Positions 25,407 through 38,038 are shown, counted from the first letter of the stretch. The stretch is 64,000 nucleotides of DNA from Spirodela intermedia (GCA_902729315.2 LR746278.1:3915501-3979500), one strand, 5' to 3'. Notes: a model not told the origin generated them from the letters alone. Made by a program: numbers and translations.

Positions 25407-27207
25407 GCGGAGTGCAACGTCAGTGAACCTGCAAATCCTAAAACTTTGCCATCACATGCGGTTGATAAGCCTCCTCACTACCCTCCTCCAGATGTCGAAC
25501 AAGGAGTGTCTGACTTGAGGAGTCCAGAAAATATTCAGGTAGAAAACGAGCCATCGGCTAATGATGTAGCCGAGGTTCTAGATTATATCATCTTTCCTTT
25601 GCATTCATCTGTTATTTTGTATTCGCATCTGGGCTCTTGTTCGAATTCGTTATCTATCTATATATATATAGATAGATATATATTGCAGTATTGCAAAGTG
25701 TTTGCCTTTTTGAGTTCTGCAGATCTTTTATTGGGATGAATATAATTGATTTTATTCTAACTTTATGCACCAGAATTATTCCTTTCATCTTTTTCTTTTA
25801 CAGCACTGGGTCTGTGTACTGTCGCTTGAAAGCGAAACTGAATTTGTGCATCATATTTAGCTAGTTTTTGGACAAATTTGCATGCCATCAAGTGAATTGT
25901 CGAATCTTATGTCTTCTACCTTGTAAGGTGCTACTAAAATCAGAGCATTTAACTGGAAAATCTTAACACAGGATCTGTGGCCTAGTAGACATGTGAAGAG
26001 TATACTTCGTCTTTAATTTAGAAGTACTTTTTTTTGTGTAGCTTTTAGCAGATATTTCTGTGCGACGTGATGGAAGATGTGAAAAACCTTGATTATTTGA
26101 GAAAGAAAAGAGCAGTTTACTAATCGCAACTTTATCCAGGTGTTTCATTTTCTTGTGCATTTTAATAAAGTTATTTACGGAGCCCTTTAATCAAATTGTT
26201 TAATTCAATCATGTAGTAGATAGTGTTGAGACAATGAATATATTTTAAAAAATATTATCTTCTATAGAAATAATCGAACTAGTGAACATATCTCAACTTG
26301 AAGGAACATTTGTCAATATTTTGTTCTAGATTCTGTACGCTGTGTTCTTGTTTCCATTTTTAGATATTGACTGTTTTAACTTCCCATCAAATCATTTTTC
26401 TGTGTTACAATAATTTCACAGTAGCTAGCTATTCAGGGATATACCTCGTTATAGTTGGCAGGTTTCTGATTGGTAGGGAGGATCTAATTCTGATAAATGC
26501 AGAAGGTGTATGCGCAGATGGGGCTTAAATATATAATCCCAACCCTACCATAGAGACAATAAAACAAGTTAGAAAGAGAAAATCATGACACCATACTGAT
26601 GCATCTCTCCCTTTGAGGAGGTTATGTTTTCTTATTTTCACAACTGAAGTTGTCGCAAATATCCATTGTAAATCACTTTGAGCAGGGTGCTGAAAACTTT
26701 GGTAGATGTTCATTTATAGACAGAAATCGTGAGATGAACTCGGCTGCTTTTTGGTTCAGATTCTGTATCACATGCTGTATACCCTGAAAAATTCTCTAGA
26801 CACTGTCATAATAGCTGTGACTACATGAATAGCAGGGCACGGTGACAAGTGCATCTCAGGGGAATGCAGCGCAGATAAGTGGTTCTGGCAATGAAGGCCA
26901 TGGCAAACTAATGGAGTTTGCGGCCACATTTGCTAACTGGTCCGGGGCCATTTCCTTTGCTGGTTCGATTTCCACCATCGGCATACGTGTTGGGATTAAT
27001 GCATTGGACGTCAAAAAGAGGACAGAACTGAATGCAAGTGCCACATGCATGGTTTGTGCCTTCATTATCTCAGTGTTCCTGTTGGTAGTCGCCAAAGTCC
27101 TTCCGACGCCGACCAACCCAACAGGAGTATTTGTTAGAGTCATCATTGCTCTCATCGCGTCCCTGCTTATTGGAGCCATTATCTTAGCCCTTGTCCTTGC
27201 GTACTAA
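25407..27207 (+). CDS. Tandem family unit U4, open second and third exons, no first exon found
   Basis: The second exon at 25407-25538 (44 codons, CAG acceptor, GT donor) is open but shorter and more diverged than in U3 and U5, reading NVSEPANPKTLPSHAVD. The third exon at 26836-27207 is open for 123 codons plus stop, exactly the length of the U2 exon. It encodes the GSGNEGHG linker, EFAATFANWSGAISFAG, a KKRTELNAS polar loop, and two strong hydrophobic segments, the last at the extreme C-terminus. Phase 0 at both boundaries lets the exons join in frame. The promoter and MLxGE first exon seen in U1, U2 and U5 were not found; homology to the U5 upstream region begins only near 24060. Function is unknown. 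It may be expressed from another start or be a 5'-truncated copy. Confidence 0.5.
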
Positions 27208-27217
27208 ACCACAGCAT

Positions 27218-27321
27218 CAGCAATGGTCGGCCTGGCCACCAAGGAATTCATGTTTTCATAGATTCCTTGGTGGCCATTATTAGAGCCATGAATTCCTTGG
27301 TAGCCAGGCCGACCATTGCTG
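27218..27321. repeat. Near-perfect inverted repeat just after U4
   Basis: Two 35-base arms (27218-27252 and 27287-27321) are reverse complements with one mismatch and enclose 34 bases. The hairpin starts 10 bases after the U4 stop codon, so it would lie in the 3' UTR. The corresponding place in U2, U3 and U5 lacks it. Confidence 0.9.
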
Positions 27322-27989
27322 AGGTAACCAAGTTTTCAGAGATTAGTTAAACTGGAGGGGCCATACTGTTTTATTGAATGGAAGTTACAGAGTTATAGCA
27401 GATCCCTAGCATTTCAAAAGAATACATTGAATCAATTATGCTCATTAATTTATTGATTTCCTTAGAACTATATCAATGATAATGCAAGTAGTGATTGAAG
27501 AATGATTTTCAATTATTAAAAGTCGTCTAAGGAATAATATTGAAAGCTGAGATGAAGATTCATTCACAAGACATTTTACTTATGATAATGTGATTAAATT
27601 TGAAGCTGAAATGTTTTTATTTCGAGAGGCATTTGTGAACACATTTTTCTGAACGATAACAATTTTCTTCAAACATAAGACTTATTGGTTTAAATATAAC
27701 AAAATGTTTGGATCCTTAAACGATGTGTCATACTGGTTTTCGACCATTCGAATTTCTAATTAGCTATAATAGTGTTATGTTAAAATCTGGTTTAAAATAG
27801 GAGAATAATATATTTCCAAATTCTCTAGAAGTAAAACTATTTTTTGATCCCTGAAAACCTTATTTCAATACATTTAGAGATTTAAAATGTGAATTTGAGG
27901 GGAATTCAAAACTTTCATCAACAACAAGAAGACAAGATGTTGAGGAGAAACTTTTTATCCAAAATCAATTCTTTTCAATAAGAACCTAG

Positions 27990-30490
27990 TCAAGCACAAA
28001 TTTTATCTTTCATCCAATTTTCCATCAACATCTTAGAAGAAATTTCAGAATTGATTTATTTTTTGACTTTTTGTGACAAAACTCATAATTTAGTTTTACT
28101 AATCACATCAATAGTATTGATCTATATAATCAAGTTTGGATGTAACAAAGCCATTAATATAATAAAAGTTTTGGTTGAAACTCTAATGGACCTGAACCTT
28201 AGTAGTCAACATGTGTTCAATAAAGAATATTAGTGGAAGACAAGCTGTGTCTTTTTAGTAGAATAAAGTAGAGTTGTCATATAGTCAAATCACAATAAAA
28301 TTCATTGTCTCCTCAAGATCTAAATTTAGGAAATTGAAAAAAACTAAGATTGGAAGGGAAAATTAAGAAAAATAAAAGGAACTTGATTCATAGTTGATGT
28401 GACTTGGTCATTTTATAATAAATCACATAAATTTGAAATTTATAAATTAAAAATATTATTTTTTAGATATTTAAAAGTATTTATGAACAAATATATCAAT
28501 TATAATTTAATAAAAGTTTTAAAAATAATGGTAACTTTTTAAATTAGATCATAAGAATGTAACATAATATTAGGTAATATTTTAGAATTTTTTGTAAAGA
28601 ATAAGATTTTTAATAAATTTTAGACTAATAAGTTAAAATAAAATATATTTAAAATTTATAAAAAAGAGAAATAAGGATGTGAATGTCAAGATAACATCAG
28701 TGCCCCATCGAATGTAAATTTAATAACATAGTTTCTCCTATCAATTCTTACATAAATGATTACATACAATTTAATAGGTCAAATTAAGTTTCATAAAAAT
28801 TAAAAGGAGGTAATTCAATGAATAAGAGTTATGAAATTTGAAATCACATAAAATATCATTAAATTAAGCAAAAATTAAGTTTAAAGTAGAAAATATAAAG
28901 TTCTGACTTTGTTACAATAATTGTTAAAATTCTATATATTTAGGAGGATTATTGAGCAATGTCTATGCCCTCAAAGTTTCTCTTTGAACATAATTAATAT
29001 GAATAATTTTTAAATCTTCTTGTAAAGTTTAGAAATCAATGAAATGAGTCATCAAATCATCTTCGACAATTTTTGTAGCTCTCTGACAATTGTCACCTAA
29101 TACAAATGAGTCAAATGAAGGTGAGACACATCTTAAGGAGTTTCATCCTTAGGTCTATGTAGCAATAAGAAGCTCTTTGTCACATCTAGTATACTTTTAA
29201 GAGGTGATAACTTGTCTTTTAATAGATGTTCTCTTCTTGATAATGATTTGTTTGTCGATCAATTGAAGATAATTTACTCAATAAATTCACGGTTTTTTTA
29301 TTTAAAATTATTTAGTATATATAGTAACGATTCCCTACAAATCGTATTGACAAGATTTTCATTAATAATTAAGCAATTTTGATAACTTTATCATTCACTA
29401 GAAATCTGTAAAAAAATCACGATTTAATTAGATAAAAATATAAATTTTGACTCTTATAAGATTTGAATCCTCACTAGTCGTCTATCTTTATGAGAGAGAA
29501 AGAAATAACTACATGAATATCTTTATAAAGTAACATTATAAGAGTATCTACTTTTAATAAATAAAGAGTATTTTAGGTATTAGAATCATAAAACCTTTTG
29601 AAGAGGGTGACAACCAATTTAGTCTCATATAGATTATTTGTCGAGTTTTGGAGTAGATATATAGTAATGTAAAATTTAATAATATTTTTTTCCTTTTTTG
29701 TGCGCATACAACTACTCTTTGTGCTACGCTTGACTAGCAACTAGTGACGTTGAAGAAGAGTGATGCACGTGTCTCATACTATCTATCTTTAGTTGCTCGA
29801 GCCCCTACTCATGGCTTCATCTAATTGTGCTTTTGACCTGCATATGGGCCCCACTGGCTAGCAAGTTCTCTCATTTTTCTATCTTTTTATTTTATTTTAT
29901 TTATTCTTCATTTATCTCAAAAATAAGATTATAAAAATTATATAAATTTACATAAAAGCACATAATTAACCAAAAATTCATATTAACTAACTAAAAACTA
30001 ATTTTTACATTGTAACATAATTTAAGTCTATTTATCAAAGTTAAAATTAAATTATTAATTAATTATTAACTTATGATAATAAAGACTTATGAATAATCAA
30101 AATTGAAATCTGATCAATTCAACTCTCCCCATTGAAACTTAGTGTAACATAGAATTCAATGCAAGTAAAATGTTCCCTCATTACATGGTGGAAGGCTAAT
30201 CCAAAATACATAAAAGGTAGATGGAAAAAGAAGGGTAATAGAAGATGGATACACCAAATATAAAATAGTTTGCAGAATCCTTCATTGCTCATAGTCAAAC
30301 ATGATTTTATTTCTGTTTAAGAAGTAGAATAGTTATACAAAACACACCTCTTGGCCAAAGAGCCCATTTTAACTCTGTATATCATTCTTGGCATCTTCAA
30401 CATATTCTTGAATCCATAAGGATCAAAAGAACACCCTTGAATTTATAGGAGATGATTTTTGACAATATTTGAATTCAAAAAATGATCAAA
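27990..30490. repeat. Inter-unit spacer, U4-U5 copy, carrying insertions
   Basis: The ends of this interval match the U2-U3 spacer at 19975-20531. It has been enlarged by a block of about 220 bases near 28150-28375 and by the LTR-like element at 28395-30092. Confidence 0.8.
28395..30092 (-). mobile_element. LTR-like insertion with 5-bp target duplication
   Basis: A block of 1698 bases splits the U4-U5 spacer. It is flanked by ATAGT on the left (28390-28394) and ATAAT on the right (30093-30097). The unsplit spacer at about 20153-20172 has a single CATAGTCAAAA at that point. No reading frame of use is present. Its reverse complement matches long parts of 42067-44607. Length, 5-bp target duplication and lack of genes fit a solo LTR or a short non-autonomous LTR element; the ends are TCA...TCA on the minus strand rather than a clean TG...CA. 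Confidence 0.65.
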
Positions 30491-31223
30491 ATAACATCTC
30501 TTGAATCCTCACAAGTCATTAGAATCTTCAAACCATTGTTAGAAAACCGCAAGAAATTATTAGAATACACAAACACCCAAAAATCTCTCAAACACAAGCT
30601 AAATTGGTAATATTCATCTTATCTAGAGTTATAGCCCACTAATACAGGCCCAATAAGGGCCTCTAGCTCATCATGACCCATCAGGCCCAGTTAGAGCCTC
30701 CTTTAAATACAACCGTGGAACCTCCCCCAGAAGGATCCCTACCAGCGCCCCCTTCTCCAGGAGTGACCTGAAGACCGTCTCCTCCCCTTTCTAGAAAAAG
30801 CTTAGATTTTTTTTTAATTCTAAAAAAATCAAAACAACCTAACATTAAAATAGCTACTAGAACCGAAATTCGATGCATTATTCACTTAATTTATTTTCGC
30901 TTAATCTCAATTTAGGCATTCAAAAATATTTAGTACGCGTTCCTGTTTTGTTAGGGCTCAATGTCAAAGGCTTGTCACTCGGCGAGTAGTTCGTTCCAAG
31001 GAAGGCGGACGAAAGTGGGCTGAACTCGCCAGTCAAGGCCCAGTAAGTATCTCCCCGTTACGGACTGTGGGCTTTGGCGCCTCGTCTTTCCCGTCCGGTC
31101 CTCCTCTTTGAGGATTTATCTGCGTCTCTTTTTCTTGCAAAACCTCTGAGACGGATAGACGCGGGCTAGACGCGGGCTAGACGCGGGGAGAAAACTCTGC
31201 CGCGAGAGCGTGCGCTGCTCACA

Positions 31224-32594
31224 ATGCTAGAAGACGAGATGGTAACTTCCCACCTGCTGCAGCATGGAGCACCTGGTGGGATGCTTCTTCGTTGCTTCGA
31301 TGCAATTTTAATTTTGTCCCCATGTTATTTACCTTTCGCTGTAACTCATTTCGGCAGGCGATGCCAGAGTTTGGTCTTGGGGAAAAAATTTCGATGAAGT
31401 GAACGAAGAGAGCAGGTTCTTTCTTTTTTCTCCTCTTTAATTATAGTTTGTGGGCTCAGATGTGTTGGTGAAGATCAATTTCGTTATTTTTGTGCGTGCT
31501 TCGCGGGTCAATGGTTTCCCTTTTTTGTGGTTTTGGGAAAGGAGGAGGTTCTTTCGAGGTTTTCATGAATGGTACTTGATTCGATGAAAAATACGGGCGA
31601 TCCGGTGTAATTTCTCTCCAGGAACATTCTGTCTGAAGTCTGCATGAATGATCTTCGGTATAAATGGCTCGATATCGTCTTTCATTCTTCGTTTTGTAAA
31701 CTTTTTCTCTTTACTTCTCCTTCATATTCTTTTATTCGTCTTGCAATTTTAGTGAATTTCCAGGTCTGAGGCGTGCTGCGCTCTTTGACCGAATTCCTTA
31801 ACTCCCAACTATAAAAGAAAGTTGGTTTCTTATTTTCTCCCTGTTGTGCCTACTTCATGTTTCTTGTTTGTGAGTTATTCCCTAATTTACCAGTTTTTGT
31901 GATTCTTAGTGGTACCGATCTTAGTTAGACAGGATCTTCATGAAGACGTGTTTTATCTACAGGCCCAGTGGGCATGCTTGGAAACGTTTCACCCTGCATT
32001 TCATTGGTGCTTTCCATTGCTGGTCTGTCGGCTGAGGCTGGGCTGACCACGAGCCGCACCCGATGGGATTGCATCTATCAAAGCATGCGGGCGATGATGA
32101 CTCCGCACCCTTAAGCGTGGCGCTTAATGGGGGTGATTCAAATCGAACGAACCAAGAGGAAAAGGTGAAACAGCCCTGAGTGAGCTTGGCACTCACACCG
32201 TCGAATAATAATTTGACTTGATTAAAACGCAAAGTCTTTCCTTTATTTTTCGTTTGTGAAAGCCGAGAAAGAGGCTTTTCTATCCACTGGTCATCCGTTA
32301 GTGTTTATTCCGTTTCTTTTCTCAGGTGGTGTACCATGTTGATGAACGTACAAACCCTAAAACTTTCTTACCAGATCCGGTTCATAAAGTGACAATATCT
32401 CTTCCCAACCTTCATCCAAATTTCAACGGAAAGGTGTCTGAGTTCAGGATTGAAGAACATGAGGTTAAAAATTGTGTCATTCAGGTAGAAAACGAGCCAT
32501 TAGCCAATCATGTGCCTGAGGTACTCGATTCTATCATCTTTCCTTTGCATTCATCTGTTATTTGTATTCCCTTCTGGGCTCTTGTTCGAATTCG

Positions 32595-32634
<40 letters not shown>

Positions 32635-34877
32635 CAGTATTGCACAGTGTTTGCTTGCCTCTTTTGAGTTCTCTAGATCTTTTATTGGGATTAATATACT
32701 TCATTTTATTCTAACTTAATGAACCAGAATTGTTCCTTTCGTCTTTATACAGCACTAGGTCTGTGAACGGTCATGCAGAAGCGATCTGTGTTTGTGCTTC
32801 ATTCTTATCTAATTTTTGGAGAAAACTGAAAGCCAGCAAATGAATTGTCGAATCTTAAGTCTAGTTTGTAAGGTTTTACTAAAATCAGAGACATTTAACA
32901 GCAAAATCTTAACACTTGATCTGTGACCTGGTAGACATGTGAGGAGCATACTTCAGCCTTTATTTAAGAAATAGTATCAATGGTTTGTCGTTTCGCAGAT
33001 ATTTATGTGCACTACGTGATTGAAGATGTGAAACCTTGATCATTTGAGAAAGTAAGGGACAATAGTGTTATTCCGTCGACAATTCTGAATGATAAATTTC
33101 TGGTCAGTAGCAATTTTTATGCATTGAGGTTTATGCCACAAAGAAACATATTAATTTGATAACATTTAATTCTGGCAACTTATTTACAAATCTTTGGAAA
33201 CCTACTTCTTTCTTGCCCAATTTCTCTGGTATTTTTTCTGTTTGAAAGGTAGGTAGTACTGCATAGCAATTAAGTAAAGGTAAACGTTTCTCTTTGATAG
33301 AAATGATTTACTACCCATTTACTATTTTTTTAGGATGAAGCAAAACAATTAATGCACAATGCTCATTACCGTTATCTTGATATAGAGTGGAGCGCAAATC
33401 GAGATGAGCAATTTGGCCCCTGACTCTAGTCCTCCGTCAGCCATGGTAAAAAGCCCTGACTGTGTTTGAAATACTCTTGAATCTATTTTTTGAATGTCTT
33501 GACCTCAATACATAAATAAGACACTTGGCACAAATCTTTGTATGTTCATTTGCTTCCAGCAGTACCTACTTTTCAAACTGAATATAGATTACTGACATAA
33601 TAGCATATACTGCCATTCGGTAGATGCAACCATATTTGGCCAATCTTTTTGGTGCTTGATCAGTCCTCATACAGTACTTGAATTATTCTGTCTGTGCATG
33701 TGTTTTAAGATTCTTGTAACTAGTCTACATTATTTTTGTTTGCCGTGTATTGCTACAGTACTAGATACTAATAAAATATTAAGTCAGCATTCATTCTTCA
33801 GCAAAGAGCAGTTTACTAATTGCAACTTTATCCAGTTCTTGCATTTTCTTATGCATTTTAATAAAGCTATTTACAGAGTCCTTTAATCGTAGGGTTTAAT
33901 TCATCCATATGGTAGACAGTGTTGAGTTGGAGAATATCTTTGAAAATATATAATCTTCTATAGAAAAAATCGAACTAGTGAATATTTTGTTCTAGATTCG
34001 TTTCCCGCATGATGTGTCCTTGTTTCCGTTTTTAGATATTGACTGTTTTAATTTGTCATCAAATCATTTTTTTCTGTGGCCCTATTTACACAGTAGTTAA
34101 TCAGGTTTATACGAACGGTCTCTGATTTGTCGGAGGATCCAGTTCTGATAAATGCAGAAAGTCGTATGTGTAGATTGGGCTTAAATATAACAAAGAAAAA
34201 GATATAATCGCAACCCTACCATTAGGCCCAAAAGAACAAGTTACAAAGAAAAAATCATGACACCATACTGATGCATCTCCCTCAGTTTGAGCAGGGTATG
34301 TTTTCTTATTTTTGTGACTGAAGTTTCACATATATCCGTTCTATATCACTTTGTTGTATTGAAAACTTTGGTAGATGTGCATTTATGGACAGAAATCGTG
34401 AGTTAACTTGGCTTCTTTTGGTTCAGATTCTGTGTCTCACATCTTGTAATCTAAAAATTCTCTACATTATCACAATCTCTCTGACTACATGAATAGCAGG
34501 ACACGACACCAAGTGCATCTCTGGGGAGTGCAGCGCAGATAAATGGTTCTGGCGATGAAGGCCATGGCAGCCAATTGGAGTTTAGGGCCAAATTTTCTTA
34601 CTGGGCTGGGGGCCTGTCCTTTGCGGCTGACATTGCGCTAATCAGCGGGAGTGTTGGGTCTAATTCATTGGACAAGAAAAAGAGGCTTGAACTGAATATG
34701 ATTGCCGTATGCCTGACCTGCGCCTTCTTTCTCTCGTTGTTCATTTTGGCACTCACCGAAGTACGTCGGACCTACACCTGCTGCATCCCAACAAGAGCAG
34801 TTGTTAAGGCCAGCATGGCTTTCATAGCGATCCTGCTTATTGTAGCCATTGTCCTGGGGCTTCTCCTTCTCTTCTGA
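31224..34877 (+). CDS. Tandem family unit U5, intact three-exon membrane protein of unknown function
   Basis: Exons 31224-31241, 32326-32484 and 34500-34877 all join in phase 0 with GT-AG ends and give 184 residues. Exon one encodes MLEDEM. Exon two (residues 7-59) is polar and holds VDERTNPKTF and EEHEVKNC. Exon three (60-184) holds a Ser/Gly linker with GSGDEGHG, a moderately hydrophobic segment around YWAGGLSFAADIAL, a basic KKKRLEL loop, a strong helix around VCLTCAFFLSLFILAL, and a Leu/Ile-rich helix ending at the stop. It probably sits in a membrane with a soluble N-terminus. There is no signal peptide and I recognise no family. It is the only unit with first exon, frame and splice sites all kept. 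Transcripts are needed to exclude further small exons in the 2-kb second intron. Confidence 0.6.
32031..32203. repeat. Conserved intron block, U5 copy
   Basis: This is the U5 copy of the block, 122 bases before the second exon, with CCTGAGTGAGCTTGGCACTC and GGGCGATGATGACTCC. Confidence 0.7.
32596..32632. repeat. (TA)n microsatellite in the U5 intron
   Basis: Thirty-seven bases of TA lie about 110 bases after the second exon. Shorter TA or TATC tracts occupy the same place in U1 (about 5890) and U4 (about 25650). Confidence 0.97.
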
Positions 34878-35638
34878 ACCACAGTAAGATTGCTGATGGG
34901 TCCCTCCAATAATCCATTTTCACCAATCCAATAATTCATTCAGCCTGCCATGTTCCGCTGTGCTTGGGGCGGAGGCCCTATGTATTGTCGGTCTTGAACG
35001 ATTGATTGTCTCTGTTGAAGCGTGTATTGTGTGTAGCTTTTATGGGTTTGTAGCTTTGATTGCATCTCGTATGGTGATGAACCTTTCCCTTTCTTTCTTC
35101 AACCCCTTCATGCTTGGCCCATCCCATACTAGTACTACGGAGCAGGAGGAAGAAATCTCTGAGCCAGCACATGTTGGTGACTTCCATGTTGCCCTGCGAC
35201 TGGCTGTTCAGAGCCGATTCTTCACTGAGCGGCTGTCAGATGAACTCAGGAAACTCATCAGATTCATATTTTATGCTTTTCTTGATAAATGGCGCGAGAT
35301 AGGCGTGACAGAAATGAGGACTTAAGGCCAATGCCATCCTTTCAGAATCAATTTTTTTTTATATATGCGTTGATTTTCGGGGGTCGATCAGGCAGGGCGA
35401 GCCCACATCGTCGCCGCTCTTCCGTTTGACAGGCTGAGGTGACCCGACTTCCAAAACCTCGCTCGCTTCGGATTGAACATCGCGTGGGCCGTAGAAACTC
35501 GACTGAAATCAGTGGAGAACGGCGCGCTGTTGTCCAGCTTTTTTTTTTTTCCGAAATTCTTGTGCGTATTTCTTCTTCTACTGTTGTTCAAATCTTGATC
35601 CGGCAGAACAAAGCGTCGTCAGTCTATCCCCAGTAAAA

Positions 35639-36553
35639 ATGGGAGGGACCCCTAGGCCGCTGCGGGCGGTCGGGGCGGCCGCCGGCTTCTTGATTGGGGG
35701 TTTCCTTGCGGTGACCTTGGGAACTGTGGCAGCCTACGAGGCTGTGCGGAAACGCGACGAAGCGAGACTTGTAATCTGCCGCTTCCTCTCTCGCCGCCGT
35801 GCTTTTGTTTTCCTCCGGGATGTTTACTGGGCTCCTCTTTGTCTTCGTTTCCTGGTATTCTCCAGAGGCAGTCGGCGCCGCCTTGCGGAGTCTGCAAAGG
35901 GAAGGGCTTCCAAGCCTGCAAGCTGTGCCGAGGGAGTTCCACCATAGAGTGGTCTCCTCTGTACGACCCCATCGCCATCAACCCTTGCCTCTGCCCCACA
36001 TGCGACGGGAGAAAGTAAGTGGACTAAAACGCTCGCCGCGATTCAAATTTTGGGCTAACATGGGTGCCGGTGGTGGAAGCTGACGCACCGAAGATTTGCT
36101 TCTCGATGCTCGTTCATTTCTCTCGATTGGTCTCGAGCAAAGTGCGGCCCGGCATGCAAAAGACTGATGCACAGCATGAGATCTCTCATTGCTATCCATT
36201 TTGTGTTTGGGATTGTCAATACCGATATCAACTCAAAATCTGAACAAAACAATGCGGCATCATGCAGCACTTTAGGATTGAAATCAAATTCAGTGATATG
36301 AAATTGGCTTCCTTTCGTCTGAACTGTAGGGCCTCAGAGATCAAGTTAGCTTCTGGTAGCCAGCAGACGTTGCTTCCATTTTGTTTTATGAATAACTGGT
36401 TGATATCAAACTATTACGACGTTTGAATTCATGTTATTCATCACATTCATAACGTGTATCATATCTGCTGATGTTCTCTGACCAGTTCTACTCTGCGTTT
36501 TATATTGCAGAATCCAGCGATGTCTGAATTGTATTGGGAAGGGCTATTTCTGA
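35639..36553 (+). CDS. Membrane-anchored DnaJ-type cysteine-rich protein
   Basis: Three exons (35639-35770, 35872-36014, 36511-36553) with GT-AG introns join in frame to give 105 residues. Residues about 10-34 form a Gly/Ala-rich hydrophobic segment that could be a membrane anchor or part of an organelle-targeting region. Residues 49-105 hold the DnaJ/Hsp40 cysteine-rich pattern without a J domain: CGVCKGKG (49-56), CKLC (60-63), CLCPTC (83-88) and CLNCIGKG (96-103), enough for two zinc sites. The stretch EWSPLYDPIAINPCLCPTCDG is typical of a small plant family of such proteins (similar to Arabidopsis At2g24860, from memory). Relatives act as thiol oxidoreductases or folding helpers in plastids. 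The precise role is not known. It converges with the Borealin-like gene. Confidence 0.85.
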
Positions 36554-38038
36554 TGCTCGTTCTATAGTGATGCCCCTGTAGCTCGCTGAGTACTCTGCGT
36601 TGAAAAAGTCTTCATCAGAGCTTACCCTCTACCTTAAATTGTATCGGGTAGGGTGTTATTACCTGAAATATTGTCAGAATTTGTTCTGCTTTGGATGATT
36701 ATTTTATTGACACGTCTGGTTACTCCTGTATGATGCCGAGAAATCAAAGAACTATGGATGTCAAGTCCTCACAGTTGACAGTAGAAACATTGTTCTGTTT
36801 CTCATCTGCATTGTAGTTTTGACGAAGAATAAGAGTCTCTCTTCAGCGTAATTTTGGTCTCTTTGCTGTTTATTTACCAGCATCCATCCACCACCACGAA
36901 GCTCCTCCAGCACAGTGACAATAAATTTAGAAATAAAAATAATAATTTCATTTTTCCTGAAACAACAGAAATCAGAAAAGTGGTTCCTTGAAAGTCATAC
37001 AAATTGACCAAAGATTTGGAAGAACAAGAAGAAAATGAAGAAGAATCAATGGAAGACCAGGAAATTCGTTCAAGAAAAGGCAAATGTGTTGTAACTCATA
37101 CCGATATAGAGGAAATTACCAACGCTATCAGTAATACTCGTGTTAGTGGAGGGGGAGAGGTGTCTTTGACACATTGCTGGAATCTAGCACAACCCTCAAC
37201 CCCACAATTACAGAAAGAGAGAAACAAACCAAATTAGAATGTGACACTATTCATAGAAATTAGTTTTGATGATTTCGTCTGATACTGAATTCATAGGTGA
37301 GAGCGTCCGGAGGTTAGAAAATCATATATAGCTCCAATTTTTATTTTTGTATCAGATAACTGCCAATGCTAAACCATCAGTTTTGTTTGTAACGAATTCA
37401 GAAAATTAAACCACTTCTCCTGAAAGTTAGGGTCTATATCTCTCATTGTTTTGATTAGGACAAATCACATTTTTACCTATAAACTATACCCTCTATCTTG
37501 AGGACAGTGAAAGAAATTCCAATAGAAATAATCTTGCTATTGCTTTGACTCGTATTCCCCAAAAGGCAGACATTGCTCTAATATCTCCAAAAAAAACATT
37601 TATTTTGTTAAAGGCAAACAATAAAAAAAACTATTTTCGAGGAATTATCCATCAAAGATCACATTGTTATAGACTTCAATTGGCTCTGATTTCAACCCAT
37701 GAGGAAACCCATCACACCGGACAGCATGTTCTTCGTTCACTATGTACTGAACAAAAGATTGTTAAATTCAAGCTCTGATCATTCCACTGAATGATTGTAA
37801 CGAAATAGGAAAGAAAAATATCACTCCACACTCAACATTATTGATCCATGCGCAGCTTAAATTATATCATCAACTTTGACCAACAAGAAGCATAAGACAG
37901 GGGTTTCGTGTATTTTGGCCTCTAATCCACTTAAAAGAAACTATATGAGACCTTACAACACAGATATATGACAGATAGGCAGTGATCAACCTATATGTCC
38001 AAGCAAAGCTTCTCTCCTCTGGGATGCTCATGAAGCTT
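36554..38038. other. Convergent intergenic region
   Basis: This region holds the 3' ends of the cysteine-rich gene and of the minus-strand Borealin-like gene. Short open frames at about 37004-37237 (Glu-rich) and 37545-37778 have no splice context or family resemblance I recognise, and I do not call them genes. Confidence 0.5.

Noticed and set aside
34960-35325. Open frame of 121 codons directly after U5
   Set aside because: It has no splice context, no homologue in the sister units and no recognisable motif; it probably arises by chance in the 3' flank.
35652-35999. Minus-strand open frame opposite the cysteine-rich gene
   Set aside because: The plus strand carries the conserved cysteine motifs and clean splice sites, so the opposite frame is a shadow.
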